Below are positions 37,483-46,618 of a stretch of 64,000 bases of DNA, piece after piece. The notes below the pieces were generated by a model. That model was not told the origin of the DNA. It saw only the letters and a program-made list of their open reading frames with translations, and ran no database searches. How positions within the stretch are numbered: position 1 is the first letter of the stretch; every line of letters begins with the position of its first letter. The translations under genes and the position numbers were made by a program. Source of the stretch: Pararge aegeria (Eukaryota > Arthropoda > Insecta > Lepidoptera > Nymphalidae); the NCBI RefSeq assembly GCF_905163445.1, contig NC_053205.1, positions 3,162,001-3,226,000 on the forward strand, in the 5' to 3' direction.

Positions 37483-39712
37483 TTATGATAATAATATGGC
37501 ATTTTTTCGATTCATTTTAGTTTTGATTTTTGCTAATTCGTAACGCTTATTCTCTGACTTAGCCAAAAAATGGGCGCGCATAACAATATAAATATCTATA
37601 ACCTTTGCAGTTAATCTATTTTCATGTTGCAAGTACCCAATTTTCATAACAGTTTCTTTTCTGAGTTCCATAGTTATTCTGCAAATTGTTTCTACATTAG
37701 TCAAGTTTTTACTGACAGCTCTTAACACACACGTTTCCAATTGCTTTGTCATATCAAATAATTGATTACTTGCAAACCGCAGTCCACCATATAAGTCCAT
37801 TTTATTGATAACATCATTCCGCTGTAATTGTTTACCAACTTCAGCATGCGTCTCTATAGCTTCTAAACAAATTTGACATTTTATAGTTTTTCTTAATTTT
37901 CGAACTATATAACCAGCTATGTACGATTGGACCGCATCGCTAGTTACCGCCTGGTTATAATCGTGGTCCACGTCGATTGAGGAGCTTTCATCTAATGATT
38001 GAGGACTTTGCAACATTTCGTCAATATTTTCAAGCCACGAATCCTTGCCTTGTGTATCAGATGTTGTTAAGACATGCTTAGCCTCTATTAGACTCCGTAA
38101 AAGATCTTTTCCTGAAACATTGCACCCTCTTGGAGGACGTATCAAGGAGAAGGAAGATGCTAAGCGATGTACTTGAGCAAACATTTTAGGGTCAGGATGA
38201 TCGTTACCTCCACATGATTGTCTCATGACTGAAAAAAATCTCGTTCGTTCTATTTTCTAATAAATAGAAAATAAATAAATATTTATTAGAAAATAGAACG
38301 AATTTTACTAAAAATTATAATATAATGATTATAATTATAATAACCTCCAACGGGTCTTGCGATAAAGTCGCAGTCATTAAATATTTAAAATTACATTCGA
38401 TTTTAAGCATTTCTAAAATTTCAATAGTTGCTCGTAAGGTCACTTTTAATCCCAGTAAGGTACTTCTCGAAACAGGTATTTTCTTCTCAAGCTTTTCCCA
38501 ATCTTCAAGGAATTTTAAGAATTTGAAAATCGCCTGAAAGATGTTTAATATGAAATGAAGTGTTAAAAATAAGTGTTAAAATGTCAAAACGGTGTATAAA
38601 ATAAAATTTTATCACACAAATTAACGAAATGATTCTAAAATATGCTTAATTTATCAAAATCTCCATCCGATAATTTTTTTTAAGATACTTTTACTATGAC
38701 ACATAAAGGTTCGGCATTGAGTACCTGACAATTTAGGCGTGGTAACTATTGCCATGATCGTCGAGTCAAAGCTTAGTCGAGTGATATTCTTCCAAAGAAA
38801 CCTACAATTTTTTAACTTCTGATTATTTTTTATTTTCAAAACCAATCTTACCTGTCTTTGACGGCAATCATCTTTTACATATAAAGCATCTCTCGGTATA
38901 CGTGATGACATCGCTTGGATCAAGTTAAAAACTAGATCAATAAAATTTTGCGCCGGAGTTGAATCTTTTAATTCGTCGCAGGTTGATTGATAATGAGCCA
39001 TGGCAACGGATACTTCATGACCGAATACCTATAAGTTAGCATCGAAATTAAAATATTATAATAAAACTAATTAATTGTTAATAGAATAATTCATTAATAG
39101 ATAGAAATATCAAAATATTAAACAAACTTCTGTAGCAAGAGGAACATTCATTGCTTGGAAACCCTTTGGTTTTAAATGCGCAGTTTTTAATTTGTAAGCG
39201 ATTTTCAAGTTTGGCTGACGATAATTTTCTTCTTCCAACAATGCTTCCCAATGCCGTTTCTTTACTGTCCCAAAAGGAGTCTGCAAAATATATAATCTTG
39301 ATAACAAGCAAAATTTCGTAATATAAGAAAATGTACTCTATTATACCTTAAACTCATGCAGCTTATCATCTAAGGTCGAGGTTCGGAAGCATTTAACTAA
39401 ATGGTGGAAATCCGACATCATCCATAGTCGTCGTGAGCTGTCATATGGATGTTCACAGCTGATATTATTCTCATCTACGCCGAATATTTTCCAAACACCT
39501 CGGTTCCAAGACGCACCATCCATAACAACAGCATCAACATTGATCTCGCTATTTTCCATAAGTATAATACATTCCACGATGAGTTTATGTAATGGTTCGC
39601 TTTTGCAAGCGTTCTTTGAGAGAAAACAGCCCAATATTTGCACCCATCTACCTTTAAAAGGTACAAATTTGAATACCAAAGCATGATCTGCCGTTTTATT
39701 TTTTAAATCCTC
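37483..39712 (-). pseudogene. P-element (THAP9-type) transposase, central and C-terminal exons
   Basis: On the minus strand, read in order. 39712-39341: KTADHALVFKFVPFKGRWVQ, VDAVVMDGASWNRG, MMSDFHHLVKCF, part of the RNase H-like domain. 39283-39126: TPFGTVKKRHWEALLEEENY. About 39030-38854: ELKDSTPAQNFIDLVFNLIQ. 38540-38345: GLKVTLRATIEILKMLK, then ATLSQDPLE. 38262-37483: RFFSVMRQSCGGNDHPDPKM, then a Cys/His C-terminus. Junctions are GT-AG. These words are typical of P transposases (the GGNDHP segment, and the VMDGA segment with a catalytic Asp). The middle exons are not clearly broken, but part of the N-terminal half is missing. Confidence 0.85.
38244..38302. repeat. 23 bp perfect inverted repeat over a P-element splice acceptor
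   Basis: 38244-38266 and 38280-38302 are perfect complements (inner TAATAAATA / TATTTATTA; outer TTCGTTC / GAACGAA) with a 13-base loop. The minus-strand AG acceptor of the last transposase exon (TTTATTAG before AAAATAGAACG) is inside the stem. Confidence 0.85.
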
Positions 39713-39717
39713 TGGGG

Positions 39718-41272
39718 TGTGCTTTCAAATGGGTGTGATCAAAGGAAGGTCATACGGAAGAAGCCAGGTCTCCTGCAGAGCAACAACATCCACAAACGAA
39801 CAAATGTCTCTGACACCGTCCACCGAACGCTTAAACGATTTACAGTTAAAACTCGCCATTTTACAGGTTAATCTATCCATTATTATGTGTAACTTTACCT
39901 TACTTTAACTTACTTAACTTGGGAGAGTTTATTGCCCGATTCAGAACTTAGTCTGTCTTTATTATTAAACAAAACAAATCGCCTAAAACAAATACCTTCA
40001 GGCCAAATTGCACTATTCATAAATGTAGGTAATTTACTCCTCGATACTAACAACTTAAAAGAATTATACTCTCTCTCTCTTACAGCTAATTTTCTCTAAC
40101 ACTACTAATTCATTAGTCTTATTCAAAATATACTCCACTATATCGCTCTCACTAGTCGATTTACATACGTTTGAAATATACAATGGCACTTTGTTTATAG
40201 GCGCTGCTTTAAACTTCAAATCGCCACTCGCACGACCTGTCTCGCTAATAAACCTATTTCTCATTAAAGCCACCGGTAAAGTCTTCTTTCTCCTTACTGA
40301 TGATTCCATCACCATCATCCATTCACCATCCGAATCACGCTCCGTCGCACTCCCACCTACAATATCAGCCATCGTGCGCTCCTTTTCTGTCCGCTTCTTA
40401 TCAGTAATAGCAATATCGTTCGCTTTCATCACCGGCGGTACGGAGGTCATTCCGCCCGAGACGCACGCGCCACTGTCAATCGGTTGTAGTGTTTTCTTCC
40501 TTCCACTTGAGTGCATAGTCGAGATAGCGCATTCATCGGCTTGCATCGTCGAAACATAGGTGACCGCCATGTTACGCGACCTTGACATTGAGCCCCTTCA
40601 CTATTTTGCATATGTCTAGGCGATGCAGATATAACACCGCTCTCCTCACTCACGTTGCACTTTGCAGAGTTCAATGACCCAATGTAGTTGATAGGTTGAA
40701 GACCCATCGGCCCGCTATCAGAGTTTAAACAATCAAATCTTACGTGTCCTCCTCGTTTGAAATTAACGGTATCGATAGGTTTTTCTCTCGACACATCTAG
40801 GGCATCACGAAATTGTTTCTGAGTAACATATTCACTTTTTATTTCTCGTAAGTCTTCACGAAGTAAATTTATGTCTCTTAGTAACCTCGTTACATCTAAA
40901 TGGTCGAAAGTAACCGGTGGTAACCTGTGTAATTCCCTTGCAACAAATATTGGAATTATCTCCGGGTCAGTAGCGTCCGTGTGTTTTAGAAGGTCAATGA
41001 TATCTTCCAAATCTTTTATGGTTCTTTCCTAATTTTTTCGTACCTTCATACGCTTTGTAGGCACCGCATCAAACAACAACTTTTTTGCCGCCAAAATTTC
41101 CTCAGGTGAAAAAGCTGTGTTACAGATTTTTTTCAGACTATCCTCGTCCATCACTTTAATTTTGTTCTGAATAAAGGCAAGAGCCTCATTTATCACAATA
41201 TTGCACACATTACATTTCACAACGTTAGACGCCATTACCGCAATTTGTGTCAGTGACCTCTCGCAACCGCGG
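39718..41272 (-). mobile_element. LINE fragment: 5' end, ORF1 and first part of endonuclease
   Basis: From 41272 leftwards on the minus strand: a short leader, then an ORF1 start at 41235 (MASNVVKCNVCNIVINEALA) resembling lepidopteran CR1/Jockey-like ORF1 proteins. It continues after a frameshift as PEIIPIFVARELHRLPPVTF with a coiled-coil-like stretch. The ORF1 tail at 40588-40064 ends LYISNVCKSTSESDIVEYIL. At 39860 an endonuclease start appears (MASFNCKSFKRSVDGVRDIC, VVALQETWLLPYDLPL). It stops at 39718 where P-element coding resumes. The fragment has its 5' end but no 3' end, the reverse of normal LINE truncation. Confidence 0.75.
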
Positions 41273-41644
41273 TCAACTGCGGACCATTGTTTGACATCTT
41301 TCTTTTAAGGCAAAGAAAGTAGCAGGCTGGAAGCCGTACGCAGTACAGCTAATTTGCCGTATAAATTTATTTAGTGTATTGATCGAGGGAAGAGGTAAAA
41401 TATTTCTGTGACGCAGGAATTGATACGTGTTTTTGCTTTTTAAACGAATCAATATACACTCGTATATCCATTCTAAGGTAAATCGTCGACCTTTAGCGTT
41501 GTTTTTTTTAGCAGCCTCAAAGCACGAATTAACGGCATTTTGGAATTCTGTCGGCAACTTCAGGATTGCTTCTTGTCCTATAGCATTTGACTTCTTAGCA
41601 CACTCTGACTTTGCTATAAATATTTTCTGTTTCAGTTGAATTTT
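41273..41644 (-). pseudogene. P-element transposase, N-terminal-side exon
   Basis: Begins after a TTACAG acceptor at 41644 and reads a basic helix, then LPTEFQNAVNSCFEAAKKNN and GRRFTLEWIYECILIRLKSK, with ILPLPSINTLNKFIRQI. This is the conserved segment preceding the catalytic domain in P/THAP9 transposases. It is cut at 41273 by the LINE fragment. The THAP zinc finger exon expected further right (41650-41870) is not visible. Confidence 0.8.
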
Positions 41645-41894
41645 CTGTAAGTAAACAGTGTAGCTGTTAAAAATTTTGGGCGTCGTGAATAAAATAGGAT
41701 AAGAAAATTCTATATATTATTTAAGCTATAATTGCTACATTCATACCATACCTTATGCATCCACCAGCGCCATTGTGGAGGATTTTTGAACTGTTATTTA
41801 GCGCAACAACTGGACACTTTTTCAACTTTTCTCCCATATAAGATTACTCTCCTTACCTCTATACTCCATGGTCCTAAGCCTGGCTAAGGGATAA

Positions 41895-42320
41895 ACTTCA
41901 ATCTCGAATTCACATTAACTCACTTGTACATTTTTTAATGTAAGGCAAAGATATTTCGTCATACAGCCTATATAAATGTTATTTCAGTATTTTAATCATC
42001 AAAATTGCTGATTTTTTTTATAGCCTACATAACAAATTAATAAAATACTAAATCATAGAATTAATAGAAAATGTCTACGTGTTTTTATAAAAGAAGGATA
42101 TAATATTTTACCGATTCGTTTATGACAACTAAGGCCATCTCTATTTGTTCGAGCTTCGAATTCGAAACTCACTTCACTTCGCAAGTGCGTGCCAGGTGTT
42201 TAGAGAATATCATATCGAGGTCATGTGAGATCGCTTTCGAAGTGATCTTTCTCACTTAAGTGAGCTACGATATCGAGCTGGCATTATTCAATAGCCTTGC
42301 TGAACGTCAATTAGAGTAAC
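41895..42320. other. AT-rich stretch without recognisable gene
   Basis: No coding signal. 42145-42285 contains related words in both orientations (CTCACTTCACTTCGC and TCTCACTTAAGTGAG), possibly a short hairpin repeat. I cannot assign it to a family. Confidence 0.3.
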
Positions 42321-42800
42321 TGTCACATCACACTGTGAGTTCCCACTCACGCCCTCTTCCGCCACGAGAATGTAGGATCCCAATGTTCGGTGAGCGAGCT
42401 CCGTTAAAGGAGATGTTCGCGGCGTCTATGAGGGAAATCACACGTTACCAAGCAGATTTCTCTCTAATAAATAGAGGTGGGACTCGCTTGCGGCGTTCGT
42501 TCGACTCATCGCAGTTTTCGACAACGCGTCGGTCTGTGAAGGAGACGGAGCGGGGGAGGGACTGGCCGTTGTGGCCCTAGTAGTTGCGCTTCTGGCGCTT
42601 CGATGCGACGGTTCGAAAACCATCGTCTTCCATGTTGTAAGAGGCGGGCGCAGCCACGAAGTTTTGCTTCGCGGTCTGCGGTTGCGGCTTGGACTTGCAG
42701 ATTGCTCGAAGGGGTCGGGGGATAGGGGTGTTTCCAGGAACCCTAGAGGGGTTGCGCAGAAGGAGCGAGGGGGCCACATTGGGTCATAAACTGACTTAGA
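42321..42800 (-). pseudogene. LINE ORF1 N-terminal fragment (Jockey-like)
   Basis: Minus strand: leader, then MEDDGFRTVASKRQKRNY (start near 42631). The same frame continues through a TAG as GHNGQSLPRSVSFTDRR and VPPLFIREKSAW, then through a TAA as RVISLIDAANISFNGARS. The FIREKSxW and following hydrophobic helix resemble the start of the PRE_C2HC region in Jockey-like ORF1 proteins. Two in-frame stops and an early end show it is dead. The plus-strand frames here are shadows. Confidence 0.5.
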
Positions 42801-42897
42801 TAGTTGGGTTTTTTATCTGCAGGTACTTGATGAGGGCCTGTAGGTTTGATTTAGCATTTAAGGCTGCCATAGTGGCCGAGGAATTCAAAATACAGTG

Positions 42898-42919
42898 CCT
42901 CCCTGCCGAAGCAGGGAGG
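42898..42919. other. Strong hairpin with tetraloop in a LINE leader-like region
   Basis: CCTCCCTGC and GCAGGGAGG form a perfect 9 bp stem closed by CGAA. A second stem, CTCGCC/GGCGAG, follows at 42961-42980. They lie between the ORF1 fragment and a tail-like region (TATTTTTTTTATCTCATCCT near 43250) that resembles LINE ends. 42800-43400 has no gene. Confidence 0.6.
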
Positions 42920-43633
42920 TGTGTACCCAAGGTGCGGCCCTGACGACGACATCTAACGAGCCCTCGCCTTAATTAGGCGAGTGTGAGGTGTGAGTACCTA
43001 CGGTAATTATTCTAGTGTACTTCTAGAATCCTAGACCCTGGACCTAAACTAAAGTAACCACAACGCAGAAACACACACAATCGGACATTACTTGGAGCAC
43101 GCGAAGACGATCGCACCGCTAGGAGCGATAGCCGAGACATCCGTACTGGACGGGCGCCAGAACAGAACACCCGGTCACGTAGCTGGCGTCTCTCCAACGA
43201 TACCCATTTTTTCCTGTCTTTTGCTATTTGAGCCCAGTCTTGGCCAGCTATTTTTTTTATCTCATCCTCCCATCATGTCAATGGGCTCTCTTAGCCTCTG
43301 GCTCTTCAGCCAAAGAGAACCGAGAACAAAAAAAATACTATTTCAACAGTACACATATAGCATCAGTAATCGGATGTTGAAAAACGACGTTCACGTTTAG
43401 CGCCCCAATAAAAATGCCGCTAAAAATTTATATCTTAACAGGCACAATCAATTCAACAGACGAAACTTGCTTAAAATGGATCACCAAAAAAAAAAAAAAA
43501 TGAAAACACTTTTTAATCTTACAAATGGCAGATAAAATGGCGAGAAAACTTTGACATGTTTATTTTTTATGTTGTCAATTTATAAAAAAAAAGAAATATA
43601 TATCATCTGGTAGAATACATCTAATAGAATATT

Positions 43634-45755
43634 CAGTGCAACCTCGATATAACAAATCGGAGGGGAACAAGGAAATATTCGTAATATTAAGTAATTCGTT
43701 GAACTGAGGTTTGTTATGTTGAGGTTAGATTGGTCTAAAATTCGTTATAAAGAGGTAAAAGAATTATTAACACATATAATATTTTTTTTCTCATATTAAT
43801 AATCAAAAACAATTAACAATGTGGTTATATAGTAGCTTAATCTCAATTTTGTTCATTGATTAGAAAAAAAGTCATTGATAGTTGTCTGTTTACCACCGGT
43901 ATGAGTTATGACATCCAATGCGCAATCTAATTTCGTGATGGATTTCACTACATCGTCAGTCAAACCTCCCTTTTTGAGAAACACAGATTTTATTGTATTC
44001 AAAGCATTATAAGCATCTTTTATTGTGAAGTTATGCTCATCAATTTCACCCTCTTCTTCCTCGTCTTCATCCGCTTCTGCATTAGTAACTGGCAACACAG
44101 ATGTGACGATGTCAGCATCAGTTAGTTCTCCACAGATGGCCAAATCATTATCAAAGGTAACGAAGTCTTCGAAGTCAGTCTCTTGAAGGTGTAATTCTTC
44201 TTGAACTCTTTGCCAGGTCCTAGCAAGTTCTGCGACTGGTAAATCGTCCTCCTCATCTTCGCACGTTACTTTAAACCCACTTTTCTTGAAGCAGTTTGCA
44301 ATGGTCTTTTCAGTGACTAAATTCCAAGCTTTGGCGATCATCCACATGGCTTGTAAAACGTCAATTGTAGTTGGTGTTTGACGTTCAACATCAGCAAGAA
44401 ATCGTCTGACAACTTCCTTCCTATAATGCATTTTGAAGCTTTGGATAATGCCCTGATCCAGTGGTTGTAGTTTTGAAGTGGTATTTGGAGGTAAGTACTT
44501 TATTTTTATATTTTTCAGGTTAGGAATTTCTCCGTGTGCAGTACAATTATCGATGATGAGAATTTTCTTGTTTTTTTTCTTCATCTCTTTATCCAGACTT
44601 TTAAGCCAATTGCAAAAAGCATCACTGGTCATCCAAGCCTTATGGTTGGACGTGTAATCTGTTGGCAGATTATTGACATTCTTAAAACATCGCGGTTTTT
44701 GATATTTTCCGATGATGAGTGGCTTTAGTTTGTAAGTCCCAGTACAATTTGTTCCCAGCAGTACTGTTAAGCGAAGTTTACTGTTTTTCCCACCATTACA
44801 TTTATCGCTTTTGAATGATAAGGTTTTGTTAGGAAAACATTTATAGAATAGTCCAGTTTCATCGGCGTTAAAGATGTCTTCGGAATCGTATCCGGTGGTC
44901 AGCTCTGCCAGTTTGTCTTTCCAATCATCACATACTTGTTCATTAACACTACCACTTTCACCGCATATTTTTCGAAAAATAACCTCGTTTCGTTTTTTGA
45001 AATTTTGAAGCCACCCGTTGCTAGCACGGAAGGCTTGCTAGCAACCCTTCATGTCCCAATTCTACTGCAAACCGCTGAGCCTTTTCCTGAAGAATAGGGC
45101 CTCTTATTGGGATTTTTTTGTCTCGGCACTGTTTTAACCACTTTAACACACATTCCTCTACGTCTTTGAACTCGCATGATTTTAATCTTTTACTGATTAT
45201 ATTCAAACCACTTTCTTCTGAAAACTTATCTTTAAATTTTAAAATTGTAGCCAATGTACTTGCGGGAATCCCGAACTTATTAGCTATGTCTAATTTTTTC
45301 GTCATGGGATTTCGGTCAACATAATTAATGATGTTTCGCTTTTCTGCGACCGATAAGGAACACCTTTTACGTTTCTGAGCCATTTTAACTTAAATCTTTA
45401 ACAATAGTGACGAGCAGAGGTGTTTACATTACTTTCGATCGAAACAACAATGATTACTGTACAAACAAAAGCGTGTCGAAACATGTCGAGACATGAATCA
45501 CATTATAAGATTAAGAGTTATATTATTGGTGGAAACTTTATATAAAGGTTTTGGGTTGGCAAAATTCGTTAATTAGAGGTATGAATACTTTTCTTGATAG
45601 TTGAAAATTTGTTATAAAGAGGTTTTACGCAAAGAATGTTCGCAATGTAAAAGTATATTTTATATTGACTCTTATGGACAATTCAAGGGGATTACGAAGA
45701 ATTTGTTAAATCGAGGAAGTCGTTATATTGAGGTACGTTATATTAAGGTGCACTG
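43634..45755 (-). mobile_element. Tigger/pogo-type element, decayed
   Basis: Ends CAGTGCAACCTCGATATAAC (left) and CAGTGCACCTTAATATAACG (complement of the right end). The right flank is TA (45756-45757); the left flank reads TT, presumably mutated. GTTATAT/AACCTCGATAT words repeat near both ends, as is usual for Tigger. 2,122 bp. Confidence 0.9.
43853..45383 (-). pseudogene. Tigger transposase (CENP-B/jerky-like), frameshifted
   Basis: ATG 45381-45383 (MAQKRKRCSLSVAEKRNIIN) starts a psq-type helix-turn-helix (KKLDIANKFGIPASTLATIL) and a CENP-B HTH (VLKWLKQCRDKKIPIRGPIL). Near 45030 an 11-17 base duplication around GCTAGCAA shifts frame. The DDE domain follows in another frame: IFNADETGLFYKCFP (about 44870), KILIIDNCTAHG (44540) and YLPPNTTSKLQPLDQGIIQS (44480). 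The acidic C-terminus ends TTINDFFSNQ. Dead because of the shift; otherwise well preserved. Confidence 0.88.
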
Positions 45756-45970
45756 TATCATTAAATATTTTTTGGTCGACACAGATTCTAAAAAACTTGT
45801 AGTTTTAAAAATGGGGCGATGAGCATATATGGGTTAATAATAAGCCCCGATTTGGTCGGACAAATCGACAGCTCCTTTTGCACTATTATAGTCTAGCGCG
45901 ATTTTCGGGTTCGATAACGCTTTTCCTCGCTTTGTATTTGTCTGGAAATTAAAGCCACGGATACACTAGG

Positions 45971-46016
45971 GGACAAATGGAGCAACATGTTGCGGAACAT
46001 GTTGCTCCATTTGTCC
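45971..46016. repeat. 46 bp palindrome next to the left end of PIF element 3
   Basis: 45971-45991 and 45996-46016 are perfect 21 bp complements (GGACAAATGGAGCAACATGT with one more T, and its complement) separated by GCGG. It sits 17 bp inside the terminal repeat. Confidence 0.95.
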
Positions 46017-46092
46017 TCAACAACTACGTGGAATGTGCCGACATACTAGTCGCGGAACATTTCGTCGACCACACTTCTCAGTGTTTATAGAA

Positions 46093-46517
46093 ATGTCGCC
46101 CGAGGAGGTTGTGGCTATTAGTGCTGCGTACATAGTAATTATATCGAGTGTGTTGAAACGTAAGAGAAAGAAAGAGAAAGTGGTGGATGCGGAATTTCTT
46201 ATTACAACGAGAAAGAAGAGTTAATATTCTAAGTGATCTCCGAATGTCTGACGGATCGTTTGTGAATTTTACTCGCATGTCATCATCTGATTTTGAAACT
46301 TTATTGCAAATGATCGCACCTTCCATAGCCAAACAGGATACAATATTACGGAACGCTATTAGTCCTCATATCAGACTAGCCATTACATTGAGGTACTTGT
46401 CGACTGGAGATTCTTATGCTTCTTTGTCGTACACTCTGAGTGTCAAAACAACTAATACGTAAAATAGTACCAGAAGTTTGTAAAGAACTGATAAAAAAAT
46501 TGAAGATATTTGTAAAG
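46093..46517 (+). pseudogene. PIF/Harbinger transposase 3, exon 1 (broken)
   Basis: ATG 46093 (MSPEEVVAISAAYIVIISSV). A frameshift near 46190-46220 leads to RMSSSDFETLLQMIAPSIAK and HIRLAITLRYLSTGDSYASL. A second shift lies near 46440. Donor GTAAGT at 46518. The second exon with the catalytic residues is not present. Confidence 0.75.
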
Positions 46518-46618
46518 GTAAGTTGAAGAAAACGCATACATTTTATTTATAATTGTATTTTAAACTTCAGTAAAATAAATTTTAAAGAGTACAAGATGGA
46601 TATAGCGATCAACGTAAA

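Larger units (their letters stand above)
37181..41870 (-). mobile_element. P element, decayed, with 8 bp target duplication
   Basis: Inverted ends CATGGAGTATAGAGGTAAGG (about 25 bp) at 37181 and 41870, flanked by GTCCTAAG at 37173-37180 and 41871-41878. The 8 bp duplication is the P-superfamily signature. Internal exons match P/THAP9 transposase. A LINE fragment (39718-41272) sits inside. The element lies in the 5' end of piggyBac 3. Confidence 0.95.
25019..41890 (-). mobile_element. piggyBac element 3 (ATAA target duplication), host of PIF 1, PIF 2 and a P element
   Basis: Left end CCCTTAGCCAGG at 25019, right end CCTGGCTAAGGG ending at 41890, flanked by ATAA at 25015-25018 and 41891-41894. 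Subtracting PIF 1 (6,488 bp), PIF 2 (2,936 bp), the P element (4,690 bp) and their target duplications leaves about 2.74 kb, the normal piggyBac length. The transposase exons on both sides of the insertions share strand and frame. The duplicated site is ATAA (TTAT on the other strand), as in piggyBac 1, not TTAA. Confidence 0.85.
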
